NCBI GenBank assembly: GCA_038501195.1 | Contig: JBBPUQ010000005.1 | Coordinates: forward strand, 4,712,001 to 4,776,000 | Length of the DNA: 64,000 bases | Source of the DNA: Nemania diffusa | Taxonomy: Eukaryota; Ascomycota; Sordariomycetes; Xylariales; Xylariaceae | Direction: 5' to 3' | Shown here: positions 11,251 through 20,863 of the stretch, in pieces | How positions within the stretch are numbered: position 1 is the stretch's first letter | How the letters are laid out: each line of letters starts with the position of its first letter | Notes under the pieces: model-generated | The model's input: only the letters and a program-made list of their open reading frames with translations | Databases searched by the model: none | What the model was told of the DNA's origin: nothing | Position numbers and translations under genes: made by a program

Positions 11251-12756
11251 CTACTGGGGGACGGCGGGATAGTCGGGATGCATAGCTGCCGTGCCGGGAA
11301 CTGGGATGGGGACTATGTTGTGTCGGCTTGTGAAGGTGCTCGCAAAGGTATGATGGTAGGTGGCTGAGGGTTCTCTAAAAGGGACCGTCGGAGGGGGTGG
11401 GTTCGGCGGGTTCGGCGGGTTATTCGTGACGGGTGGCGGGTTTGACACACCAGGGAAGCCGCTCATAGCGGTGGAAGAGGGAAATGTCCTGTCATTATCT
11501 TGTAGGATGATGACGGGCCGTCGAGCTAGCATCTCAAATACGACAGACCCACCCTCCCTGTCGCTGCCGGGGACTTCCTTGTCATTTATGCTGAGAGCGC
11601 GCAGTATTTGTTTGTCGATGCGATCGAGGTCGGGATCCCTCACGTCGCCTTTGAGATACGCGGCAATGTCGCGCGTGGGCATGGCAGCGGCACGCGCAAG
11701 ACGAGCGATGGCGCCCCGGATGCCGGCGTTGTTCTCACGCTGCCAGCGGCGGTACGAGGCCAGGGTATGCATCTCGTCGGGGGTGGTGATAGGGTGGTTA
11801 TGTTGGGGCTCGAGGATCTCGATGAACCAGCGGTCGCCCTCGCGTCGCAGGCGGCGAATGGCGGCCTTCCAGGGGCAGCCGCACTTCTTGGACTCGCGGC
11901 GGCGCTCCCCGCGCGACTGGGACACGAACTCGTTGCCGCCCTTGTCACAGGCAAAGTCCTTGCGAATGACGTCGCCGTCCGGATCATATTTGCCCGAGGG
12001 TAGCTTCTCCTTGACGGTGCGCTTCTGTGATACGCCGTAGCCTGAGTTGAAGACGTGCAGCTGCAGCGAGAAGATGGCGTCCTCGATGGTGTCGTAGGGA
12101 CCCTTGCTGAAGGGATGGACGGTGGGTGGTCGCGGGGGTATGGGCGAAGAGAGCAACGAGTCACCCTCCTCTTCAAGGCGGCGCTTCTTGGTGCGACGAC
12201 GGCGCTTGGGCTCTGGGGGAGCGGAGTTGTCTGGCGAGGATGCTGTCGCAGCGGTCGTGACATGTGGGGGGTTCGTGGAGTCGGTAATAATTTGGGTCGA
12301 GGCGGCAGCAGCCGGCGTCGTAGCCGGGGCAGGAGCTATAGTCTGAGTCTGCTGAGACTGTAAAGGGCTAGCGGTAGCATCAGTCGCGTCGCCATTGAGG
12401 GCAGGGGACTGAGGTTCCGAGTGTAGGCGAGGGCGTGTATTGTTATTCGAGGTGTGATTGGGGGTCGGTTGGTTGGTCGTGGTAGTGGCAGCGACATGTT
12501 GCGGCTGTGGTTGTTGTTGTTGTTGAGAAGTTGAAGGCGGCGGCGGTGACGGAGGAGACAGTGGTGGCTGGGAGGCTTGCTGAAAGCTCAGTTGATTATA
12601 CTGTTGTCGTTGTTGTTGTGGCTGCTGCTGCTGCTGCTGTTGCTGTGATTGTGGTTGTGCCGGTTGTTGCTGGTTGTAATGCTGCAAGGGCGATAAAACC
12701 CCGAAGTGCGAGGCGGCCATGATGGTCGAAAGACCTTGGCCTGGCCTCCTGTGCAC
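11251..12756 (-). CDS. FAR1/GCM1-type zinc-binding transcription factor
   Basis: A 501-residue frame with no visible intron. The N-terminal half (to about 190) is low complexity, rich in Gln, Pro, Thr and Ser. A basic cluster PKRRRRTKKRR near 185-205 is a likely nuclear localisation signal. Residues about 220-330 carry a WRKY-GCM1/FAR1-like zinc-binding domain: C270 in DFACDKG, then KKCGCPWK (C292, C294), and a final H-x-H in QHNHPI (H319, H321). This Cys/Cys...His-x-His order is typical of the FAR1 DNA-binding family, which fungi share with transposase-derived regulators. The C-terminus is Pro/Asn-rich. Met13 (codon at 12720-12718, MAASHFGVLS) is an equally plausible start. The target genes are unknown. 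Confidence 0.82.
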   Translation of the reverse strand: MHRRPGQGLSTIMAASHFGVLSPLQHYNQQQPAQPQSQQQQQQQQPQQQRQQYNQLSFQQASQPPLSPPSPPPPSTSQQQQQPQPQHVAATTTTNQPTPNHTSNNNTRPRLHSEPQSPALNGDATDATASPLQSQQTQTIAPAPATTPAAAASTQIITDSTNPPHVTTAATASSPDNSAPPEPKRRRRTKKRRLEEEGDSLLSSPIPPRPPTVHPFSKGPYDTIEDAIFSLQLHVFNSGYGVSQKRTVKEKLPSGKYDPDGDVIRKDFACDKGGNEFVSQSRGERRRESKKCGCPWKAAIRRLRREGDRWFIEILEPQHNHPITTPDEMHTLASYRRWQRENNAGIRGAIARLARAAAMPTRDIAAYLKGDVRDPDLDRIDKQILRALSINDKEVPGSDREGGSVVFEMLARRPVIILQDNDRTFPSSTAMSGFPGVSNPPPVTNNPPNPPNPPPPTVPFREPSATYHHTFASTFTSRHNIVPIPVPGTAAMHPDYPAVPQ

Positions 12757-13377
12757 CTAGCCTAAATCAATCCTAATGCTGTGAGTTGTCTGATATGGTT
12801 CTTATGCCGGCGGTATATCGAGGAGTAGGTCGGCTTCGTGGTCGAGATTCGTATTGTTTACCTAGGCACAAGCTTGGTTGGCACTATCTAGATAGATGGA
12901 TAGCTATTATAACATGGGTAAGTAGGAAAAGGTAGAGTGGGTTGTGCCGGAGTGGGATGTTACCTACCTGCCTTTAGATAGGTACCTACCGAGAGTAGTT
13001 GAGCCTCGGGACGGTGGGGGTGGGTTCTGTATAAGGGACCCACCAGGAGCTATCACCACCGGCAGCTACCTCCTACCTATTTAGTGGGTATCACTATCAC
13101 TAGCTAAGTGGCCGGCTTTAGTTGTTTCACCTTGCTATTTGATTTTAAATTTCTAGATACATGGATTTATTATTCTTGATAGTCGCGGTTGATAAGTGTA
13201 GTAACTACGAATATATTTACCTATATAACACAAGAATCTCAGCCGTTTTAATTTCACACACATTATGTACTCTAGGATGCGATATAGTTATAATATCACC
13301 ACAACCAGCTTCAAAAACAGAAGCTATCTACATATGTAGGTAGCTAAACACCACTTAGAAAACCCGGTCTATACAAA
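12757..13377. other. intergenic with AGGTACCT-type motifs
   Basis: About 620 bp upstream of the FAR1-type gene and downstream of the Rad51-like gene. It contains clustered TAGGTACCTACC motifs (about 12970-13090) and a near-perfect palindrome AGCTATCTACATATGTAGGT... at about 13322-13345. The small frame at 13161-13343 is not convincing. Confidence 0.5.
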
Positions 13378-14377
13378 CTACCCACCTTTCCAAGTATACC
13401 TCCCCCACCGCGACCCAGCCGTCCACCCAGCCCGACCAACAACCCGCCCCCTCGCCTCCCTCTCCCGCAGCGCCTCCTCGACACTAATCCCCCCCGCGAA
13501 CCCGCTGCCGCCGCCGCCGCCCACACCCTCCCTCTCGACCCGCAACCACCCCTTCCAGCCCGCATTCACCGTCCCGCCACTGCCTCCTCCCCCGATGACC
13601 ACCGTGCCCCACCACGCCCGACCGCGACTCTCGTGGGATCCGTAGAGCATGTACTCGTCGACAGCGGCGAGCACGGCCTTCACGCGCTCGGGGCCGCGGC
13701 CCGGGGTGTAGACGTGCACGTGCGCGAGGTCGGCTACGGTCGCCGGGTAGCTGGCCTGTGTTTGGGGGGTTGAGGGGGCGGAGGCGACGAGACGGGTGAT
13801 GTCGAACTTGCCTTCGGTGTCGATGAGGACGAGGGTGTGGTTGTGCGGGGCGGCGATGAGGGTTGAGATGAGGTGGTATAAGAAGGGGAGGTAGCGCCCG
13901 CTTACGGAGAGGAGGGGGGGTGGTATGGATTGGGTGGCGCGTTGGTGCTGGGTTATTAGGGCGGAGAGGGAGGGGATGGGGATGGTGGGGGTTTGATGGT
14001 GGGTTGGGTTGGGCGTGAATGAGGCTTGGAGTGAGTTGAGGAGCTGTTGGGATTATATTGTTAGTTTTGATGTATATATATGTTTTGGTTATAATGTGTG
14101 AGTGTGAGATTTATGATTTGTTGTGAGATCTCACGATGAGATGAAATGTGAATGATGGAGTGGCGATAAGATAAGATCATCTTAGTGAGAGGAAAGCTCA
14201 ATTGAGAGCAAGACGGATGAGTGTGGACATAGTATGCTTAAACAACGAACTTCACCCACCACTCCAATCAACACCGTCAATCATTTTGTTTTCATAAATA
14301 CGTACCTCTTCTAGACTTCCCTCCTCCACCTCGCCCAGTAATCTCGCGCCCACGTGTCTCGCAGCCGCAGCATCCAT
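13378..14377 (-). CDS. RecA/Rad51-superfamily repair protein-like, Walker A absent
   Basis: Two-exon model: 14377-14306 and 14043-13378, with a 262-nt intron (GTACGT donor, ACTAAC branch-like site, AACAG acceptor), giving 245 residues. The diagnostic segment is LVLIDTEGKFDITRL (about 95-109). It matches the Rad51/RecA DTEG motif, in which the Glu is catalytic in Rad51. It is followed by DLAHVHVYTPGRGPERV and a segment ending WWGTVVIGG. The upstream position where a Walker A loop (GxxxxGKT) should lie reads VSGRYLPFLYHLI, with no Lys-Thr/Ser pair. This resembles distant Rad51 paralogues (XRCC2 or Rad55 class). The exact orthologue is uncertain. The start lies 125 bp from the divergently transcribed SOM1, so the two genes share a promoter. 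Confidence 0.62.
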
Positions 14378-14502
14378 CGCGAGCCCTTATTCGCCTCCTG
14401 CTCGGCAGCTACCTACCGTAGATAGAGAGAATCGCCTCCCCTGTTCCCCGAAAACGGATGACCACACACACACAACCCACCCCGAATCGGAGGGACTAGA
14501 AT
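14378..14502. promoter_or_regulatory. bidirectional promoter between Rad51-like gene and SOM1
   Basis: Only 125 bp separates the two divergent start codons. It contains a CACACACACA run and a CTACCTACCG motif. The function is inferred from spacing only. Confidence 0.45.
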
Positions 14503-15010
14503 ATGGCGCCCCCGTGCCGCGTCTTCCCGGCCTCCCAGCTCCCCGCCGAGATCCAGGTCGACGACGGCAAGCGGCGCAAGGGCACAGCCGGCAGTGGCCG
14601 GATCGACCTCGGGGCCTGTGAGCTGCTGGCGATGCTGCAGTACGACTGCCTGATCGACAAGCCGCCTGGTGAGAGGGAGAGTACGATAAAATGTTTGCCT
14701 GTGCAGCGTTGGTTTCGTCGGTATGTTTCTTTTTTTTCTTCTTCCTCTTCCTCTTCCTCTTTCCCTCTTGTATTTTGTATTTTATTGATCTGCTGGTTTA
14801 CTTGCGGTGTTGCGACGATGCCGTTTAGACCAGGATGAAGAAGACTTAGACTGGGATTAAGATAGATAAGATTCTGGGAGTAGGATTCGGCTGATGATGA
14901 AGAATAGCTGTCAGGATCGAAAGGGGAATTTCATGGTCGAGACGACTATGTGGGAAGAGAAGGAGCCCCGAGATGGCCGGGTTGGAGATGCTGCGCGTGG
15001 TGGGGCTTGA
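14503..15010 (+). CDS. SOM1: mitochondrial inner membrane peptidase subunit Som1
   Basis: Two exons, 14503-14720 and 14908-15010, joined across a 187-nt intron (GTATGT donor; AATAG acceptor), giving 106 residues. Choosing the AATAG acceptor instead of the CAG six bases downstream restores the frame and the conserved RRC. The protein reads MAPPCRVFPASQLP...LLAMLQYDCLI...IKCLPVQRWFRRCQD...FMVETTMWE. The spaced cysteines, the CxPVxRxFRRC segment and the terminal VETTxWE are hallmarks of fungal Som1. In yeast, Som1 works with the Imp1/Imp2 peptidase that removes sorting signals from intermembrane-space proteins. The short Cys-containing form suggests an intermembrane-space protein. It is divergent from the Rad51-like gene. 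Confidence 0.85.
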
Positions 15011-16106
15011 TGGCTTGCTTGATCTAGTCGTGGCTGTGGGATCCGAGAGCTGCGAGTGGTGAAGATCCCAGACCCGGAAGAGTACCTACCCCGGGCATAT
15101 ATTGCTTGTTGCTTCTGGACAACTGCATGTACATATATATAACATCATCGGCAGACCTGTACTGTTTTTTAATAGGGCATTGCTACATTTGGAGTTTACA
15201 GAGATCAACATTGATTTTCAGTATGACTCTCAACACAACCCCTCACCGTCACAAGCATAATCAGACTTCTACTTTGTATATATTCTCACATAATTATGAG
15301 TGCTGATGTCTACGAGTCGAATATTTTCGAGTGAAATTATTGCTGGTTCGTCATGCGAACCCTTTCTATTGACCCGGCACTTAACAGTGTCATACAATTG
15401 CAGTGTAATGGCTTGATTTTACTGCTCGGCTTCTACGTCATTTCTCCGAATCCAAACAAACCCCATCTAGGAGTGCTTCGAGAATACATCTCAAGTACGA
15501 CCATAATCTGAAATTCGTCAACGATGCATGTTAGCGCTTATCGTGTCAGTAGATACGGCCATTGATCAAGCTAGGCATGAATGCAATATAAACAAGGGAG
15601 TTTGAAAGGCGACTCATTCCAATCAGTGACATATAATCCGCTACTTGAACTGGTTATAGTAACGTGGTTCGGCGTAACACCCAAGCTGTACCTCCAGGAG
15701 CGCATCTAAGAGATCAATCGTCCCGGGAATAGTTAGAGCAAGACAGGCACAAGCAAATACCAACTCATATTCTTGACCATTTAACACTGCCTCTTTGCAG
15801 TAGCATCCTGGTAGTTGGTCACATGCTTTAAACAAAGTATGTATGTATATTTGGGGCCTGAAGCTCGATTTCGGACTATTCGGTGGACGGGTCGTATAGT
15901 ACAGTGCACCGGTGCCGGCTTTTCTGTTTGGTTTTCTTTCTCTCTCTCCTTCGAAGCACACCCCCGCCCTCGTTCTATTGCAGCTATACACAGGAAAATC
16001 GTCGTGGTTGTTGCCGCCCTCGTCTATAGGTTGGTATCTCCCTGCTTGCCTGGCTCGTTGTCGCCGTCTTTCACCTGATTCCGTATCGCCTTTTTGGTCC
16101 CCCCAT
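15011..16106. other. intergenic between SOM1 and COX9
   Basis: About 1.1 kb between two convergent 3' ends. I see no coding unit. The frame at 15991-15641 on the minus strand overlaps the expected COX9 3' UTR and looks spurious. Confidence 0.5.
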
Positions 16107-16553
16107 TTAACCGGTTCTCGCGGCGCGGTCGGCCTCCAATTGCCTGTAGAAGGCGTCTCGGGCGTTGGTGCGGGGCATGTGGTATCCGTACCTTGGCCAC
16201 GGTTAGTATGTGAGCCTGCGATATAATCTGCAGCAGTCGAATTTCTCGACGGTGCATCATGGTCGTCGTGATCGGGGAGTCTCGTACCAGTAGGCGCTGC
16301 CCATTGTTGTTCCGATACCTAGCACGCAATGTCAGCGAGATCGAACTCCTAGGAGTCTGTCGAGGAGGGATGGGAGAACAATGGCGAAACCTACCAAGGC
16401 CGATAGCCAGATCAGCGATCAGGCCCCGTTTGAGCATCTATAACCGAGGTCAGCATCGCCGGGGGAAGGGCAAATAGAAAGGCCACTCCAAGGGCGGGGT
16501 CAAGACATTGCGATTGGGTAAGTACATACACCGGTGATAGGTTTGATGGCCAT
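16107..16553 (-). CDS. COX9: cytochrome c oxidase subunit VIIa (Cox9)
   Basis: Four small exons, 16553-16530, 16437-16395, 16318-16288 and 16191-16107, are split by introns of 92, 76 and 96 nt, all GT-AG. They join into a 60-residue protein. It begins MAIKPITGMLKRGLIADL, the conserved Cox9 N-terminus. A short membrane segment follows (about 12-33, IGLGIGTTMGSAYW), then YGYHMPRTNARDAFYRQLE. Cox9 is a single-pass structural subunit of complex IV in the inner membrane. The length is normal for the family. The first three exons are only 24, 43 and 31 nt, so gene finders could miss this gene. It is transcribed divergently from MRPL22, so the two mitochondrial genes may be co-regulated. Confidence 0.9.
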
Positions 16554-17007
16554 GGTGAATTAAAGCTTCGTTGATTTGTGCTGTTGGTGTCGAGGAAGCT
16601 CGAAAGGGAGTTACGGTAGGCGGGCTGATGATGTGGTGGAACGATTCGGGATTCAAAATGGAGCTTGGGGCTTCGTTATTCGCGCGAGAGCTGGAGCGAG
16701 CTTCCTTTAATTGAGTCACGTGAAATACGTACCAGCCAGCTCCAATCAATCATCATGCCGTGGTCAGCCAGATCGCACCCACATGTGCCACACTCAAGCC
16801 ACAGTGATTTGGTACCCAGGTACTCTGTAAGTACGCTAACAACTGTCTATTATGCGGGGTGTCTCTATCTAGCCCGGACCATCTTCGGAAGAAATGCCCG
16901 GCCTCTTGCGCCAAGACCAATGGGACATACATACTGGAGACTTTTTCTACAGCTTCAATCTACATGCGTACTACCTAATAGAGCTGCTCCATCGCAGCAC
17001 ATAAACC
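16554..17007. promoter_or_regulatory. COX9-MRPL22 bidirectional promoter region with CCAAT boxes
   Basis: A 454-bp region between divergent start codons of two nuclear genes for mitochondrial proteins. CCAAT occurs on the plus strand at 16742-16746 and 16917-16921. The Hap2/3/5 CCAAT-binding complex is known to control respiratory genes in fungi. That it acts here is inference. Confidence 0.4.
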
Positions 17008-18148
17008 ATGAGTTTACATTTACCAGCTCGCCATGCTGCTCTTGTCGGTATGGACAGGCTTGTTTCCACCTATCCGTGTCCTGTCCAACTTGTCCGCTAA
17101 CCAACCAATCTTCCCTCAACAGCTCGCGCGAGCATAGCGAAGCCATCTCCACACCTCCAATACCTCCTGCCCCGAACGCAGCGCCGCAATGCCTGGTTCT
17201 CCCCCTTCGGCTGGGGCGGCTCGAAGACGGTGAAGGAATCCCCGGTCGCCAAGGAGCTGTCGAGGCGAGAGAAGCAGGACAAGCAAGCCAAGCTCCTCGA
17301 GCGTCTCGCGACCCCGACCCAGGGCGAGAGCATCTTCGACGAGGAAATCAAGGCCGAGAGGCCGCCGGACTCGCACCAGCCGGCCGGCCCCGCCAGGCAC
17401 ACCCACAGCAAGGTCAGGGAGCACATGGAGCGCGCCCTCAACCCGGACCCGCGGTGGAAGGTGCGCTACCAGCGCAAGAAGGTCATGCAGATGGTGCGCG
17501 CCGGCGGGCAGCTGACGCGCGAGCAGCGCATCAAGCTCACGGAGAAGGAGCTCACGAGCAAGAGCGTGCTCGTGCCCACGAGCACCAAGAAGCTCGTGCA
17601 CCTGGCCCACCAGATCGTCGGCAAGACGGTCGACGACGCCATCGCGCAGATGCGCTTCAGCAAGAAGAAGATGGCCCGCGAGGTCAAGTTCCAGCTCGAG
17701 GAGGCCCGCAACGAGGCCATCGCCACGCGCGGCATGGGGCTCGGCGGCCCCGACGGCCAGATCGGCGCCCCGCGCAAGATCAAGACCAAGGACGGCAGGA
17801 CGCTGGAGGTCCGGGATCCCACGCGGCTCTACGTCGACGAGTCGTGGGTCACGAAGGGCCCCTTTCGGGGGATGAGGATCCAGTATCACGCCCGAGGACG
17901 CATGTCCAGGATGTGGAAGCCGACCACCCGTGAGTTACACCCCGTGCAAACACCCCCCTGGATGTGGGAGACTTTGCTTAGCAATATACTGACCGAGTTC
18001 ACGCCAAGGTATCAATTTGGTGCTGAAAGAGGAGAAGACCCGGATACGGCAGCACGACGAGAGAGAGGCGAAGGAGGCGAAGAAGGCGCCCTGGGTCCAT
18101 CTGCCCAACCGCCCCGTCACGGCACAGAGACAGTATTACTCGTGGTAA
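17008..18148 (+). CDS. MRPL22: mitochondrial large-subunit ribosomal protein uL22m
   Basis: Three exons, 17008-17047, 17123-17929 and 18009-18148, with introns of 75 and 79 nt (GTATGG...CTAAC...CAACAG and GTGAGT...CCAAG), give 328 residues. The N-terminus MSLHLPARHAALVARASIAK is basic and hydroxylated, as expected of a mitochondrial presequence. The uL22 fold occupies about 135-290, with TSTKKLVHLAHQIVGKTV, DAIAQMRFSKKKMAREV and the hook segment ending GPFRGMRIQYHARGRM. The C-terminal tail ends PWVHLPNRPVTAQRQYYSW, characteristic of fungal uL22m. uL22 lines the peptide exit tunnel of the large subunit. The first exon is only 40 nt and places the start far upstream of the main open frame. Confidence 0.9.
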
Positions 18149-19561
18149 CATGCAGACGATATGCCTGTGTGACGCGCATCTGGAGATTATAGCGGCGAAC
18201 AGATCTTGGCCGGTACATCATCCCCGGCTTTGCTCATGTACATAGATGTAAGATATTCTGTATTCTGTTGCTTAACGAATATTGACGTCGATCAACTCTG
18301 GCTGGGGCCATTGACCTCTTTTTCTTCGCCCCTTCTATTGGTCTTTTTCTTTTCTCGTGCCCTCGTAGTACCATGCTGTACCATATCATGCCATGCAACC
18401 GCCTGCAGATACCTGTACTTACTTCCAAATTACAATCGACAGTTTGCGTACCTGAGTAAGTGGTATAGACAGGCACTTGATGTTTCTACGGGAAATGATG
18501 CACAACCGAAGAATCCCGTGAACAAGCAGAGCACAGCTCACTTTCACATGCCCCCATCTAGACAGATAGACGTGCGACAAGGGAAATAAGTACGTGTTAC
18601 ATTGATCAATGCTATTACCACCTGCTATTCCCGCCTCCTACTGTGATTTTGTGATAAACAGAGGTTTGTTGCTATGCCGTGGCGCCTCGGGGAGCCCGTG
18701 GGCTGTGAGTGATTGATGCAAATATATCCTGGTCGAAATGCAGCACATAGATCAGAATAGTTACAGAGTCGCTTGGATAAAGGCAACGTTTGCGGAGTGA
18801 ATATACAGTACTAGCGAATATAGAGAGAGTGTGTGGTAAGTAACAAGTAATTCGACTCTTATCTCGGTCGCATTATCTAGTTTCACATCAACTCCCTCGA
18901 CTGCACTTAGTATATAGTCATCTTATAACCTACCCAACTCAAGCTTGCAATAAACAAGGCGAATAGAATACCACCACAAAGAGGTTCGTTCCTATGTGTC
19001 ACACTCGCGAGAATGCTGTTTGGTGCATGATCACATATCATTTTCTCCTATCTTTTTGATCCTAAAAGTAACTGTAATGTTTAATATGATTAGACTGGTT
19101 TAAATAGAGATACACGAGCCTCCTCCTGCAGCTGTGTACACCTGAACAAGTTGCAGCAGGTGTTTCTGTCTATTTCCTACATGAATGCGAGGTTAATTAG
19201 AAACTCATGGACAATACACGAGTAATCAAAGTAAAATATAATGATCTTAAAAGCATTGAATTTCAGAGACTATTATGAGAACATCTAGAACTCTATGAAA
19301 GCATAGCTGCGTCTGATGTTCAGTCTCTGGTCCTCCTGTCCGGGCACATGGTCTGCAGCCATCCGGCCATATCAATACAATTCATTCGGAACGTCTTCAA
19401 GGACTACAGTGAGACCTGCACGGTTGTATAAACAACAAAATGGTCATCTCCTTCAGACACAACACGGAGCAACCAATGGTGCATTAGTGGCCTCTTTTCC
19501 ATACTCTCCGCAACGAAAACACTACCCAGCCTCCTATCATCTACCTTAGGGGGCGACCAAC
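18149..19561. other. intergenic, no gene seen
   Basis: About 1.4 kb between the convergent MRPL22 and CFEM-gene 3' ends. The frames at 18206-18589 and 19316-19549 show no family signal and are probably chance. The stretch is AT-rich around 18720-19300. Confidence 0.5.
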
Positions 19562-20863
19562 TCAGATCATGGTTCTCGGCTGTGTACGCGGCTGCATATC
19601 TTCGTATCGTCTAGCATTTGTTTCGAGCTCCGACGAGTTCGAGTACAAAGATGTTGGCGAGGTAGCTAGACCTGGAGAGTCGGCATATGCCGGACGTGTC
19701 GTGATGATCGGCGTGGGTAGACCGGACTCCGCTCGACCAATGTCATCTCCAAATTGACGGCCCGAGCCAGACATGGGCTCCGAGATCTTGTATTTGCGAA
19801 CACGATTGGCCGTCTTCTTCCGTTGTCGACGTCTGACAAGCACACAAACTGCGATAATGATAGCTGCTAGAGAAGCTGCGCCGACTCCTGCTCCGATTCC
19901 AGCTTTCACGGCTGTTGAAGTTCCACTTGAAGCCGTTGTTGCACCTGAAGTGGCCGTGGCCGTGGCCTGGGAGGTGTTAGATGTAGTCGGCGACGAAGAC
20001 TCTGAAGTGGCCAAGGACCCTGAAGCCGTCGAGGTTTCTGAAGCTGTCGAGATTTCTGAAGCTGTCGAGGTTTCTGAAGCTGTCGATGTTTCTGTAGCTG
20101 TCGAAGACTCTGAAGCAGTTGAAAATGAGACCTAATCAGTCATTAGTATATACACTAGATCTGGAAGAAAATAGTGCATTGCTTACAGGGGCAGCTGTAG
20201 CCTGATTGTTGACTTCTGATGAACTGGTTGCGGTGTTGGCTACCTCTGTGCTTGAGATAGTGCTCTGGGAAGTGGACTCTACGCTGGGAACCGGGGCAAT
20301 TGTAGAAGTAATGGCTGGTACAGTAGTAGAAGCTGCTGCCGCCGTAGAGGGAGACAGGGTGGGTAGTGACTCGGTCGGACTGATAGAAGCCGCTGCTTCC
20401 TCTGGAAGAGACAACATTAGCTTGATACAAAGTTTCCATGTGTGGCAGTCTCAGCTAAGTTTTGACTCACGTGCACAGATTTGATTCCCGTAAGCAATTG
20501 CGAGGGGAATTTGAACACCAGGCACGTCATTAGGGCATGCCGCATCAATACAGTCTCGAATGCCATCCTGAAGAGACTCAGTCTTGCCACAGACGCATAG
20601 GGTGTCACCATTTGCACATCCCACACTTGCTGCGTTCGAAAAGACGCCACTGACACAGCTAGCCTGTTTAGAAGTAATTAGTAAATGCGCGGTGGCCTAG
20701 GGTAGAGGCATGTGACAAGTGACCAAGTGAAGATTAGGAAAAGAATGTTAGTCAAGACAGGAACACTTACTGCACAAGCAGAGGGTGCTGTAGGGTTATC
20801 CTGGGCGCTAACCAGGCCCATGGCGACGATAGCCACCGCTACAATAGCTTGCTTCAACATCAT
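19562..20863 (-). CDS. CFEM-domain single-pass membrane protein
   Basis: Four exons, 20863-20771, 20663-20471, 20401-20187 and 20131-19562, with introns of 107, 69 and 55 nt, give 356 residues. A signal peptide covers about 1-20. The CFEM domain (about 28-95) has all eight cysteines: C30, C34, C47, C54, C56, C69, C74 and C94. Asp51 lies just before C54, near the haem-ligand position known from Candida Csa2. A Ser/Thr/Ala-rich stalk (about 97-240) contains tandem 6-residue repeats and is probably O-glycosylated. One membrane helix at about 245-266 is followed by RRRQRKK and a roughly 85-residue tail, so the CFEM domain faces outward. CFEM proteins bind haem or act as surface and effector proteins; haem use here is untested. 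The tail, and no GPI signal, set this apart from GPI-anchored CFEM proteins. Confidence 0.87.
20022..20111 (-). repeat. five 18-bp tandem repeats in the CFEM stalk
   Basis: Units of the type GAAGCTGTCGAGGTTTCT on the plus strand repeat five times with few changes and encode Thr-Ala-Ser-Glu-Thr-Ser on the minus strand. They lie in the extracellular stalk, and copy number may vary between strains. Confidence 0.85.

Noticed and set aside
11360..12363. Plus-strand frames opposite the FAR1-type gene
   Set aside because: Antisense shadows; the minus strand carries the zinc-binding motif.
15641..15991. 116-codon minus-strand frame
   Set aside because: It lies downstream of the COX9 stop on the same strand and has no motif; more likely 3' UTR.
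16665..17933. 422-codon plus-strand frame overlapping MRPL22
   Set aside because: It runs through the MRPL22 promoter and intron, then reads a GC-rich wrong frame as Arg/Ala/Gln-rich sequence. The uL22m frame is clearly the real one.
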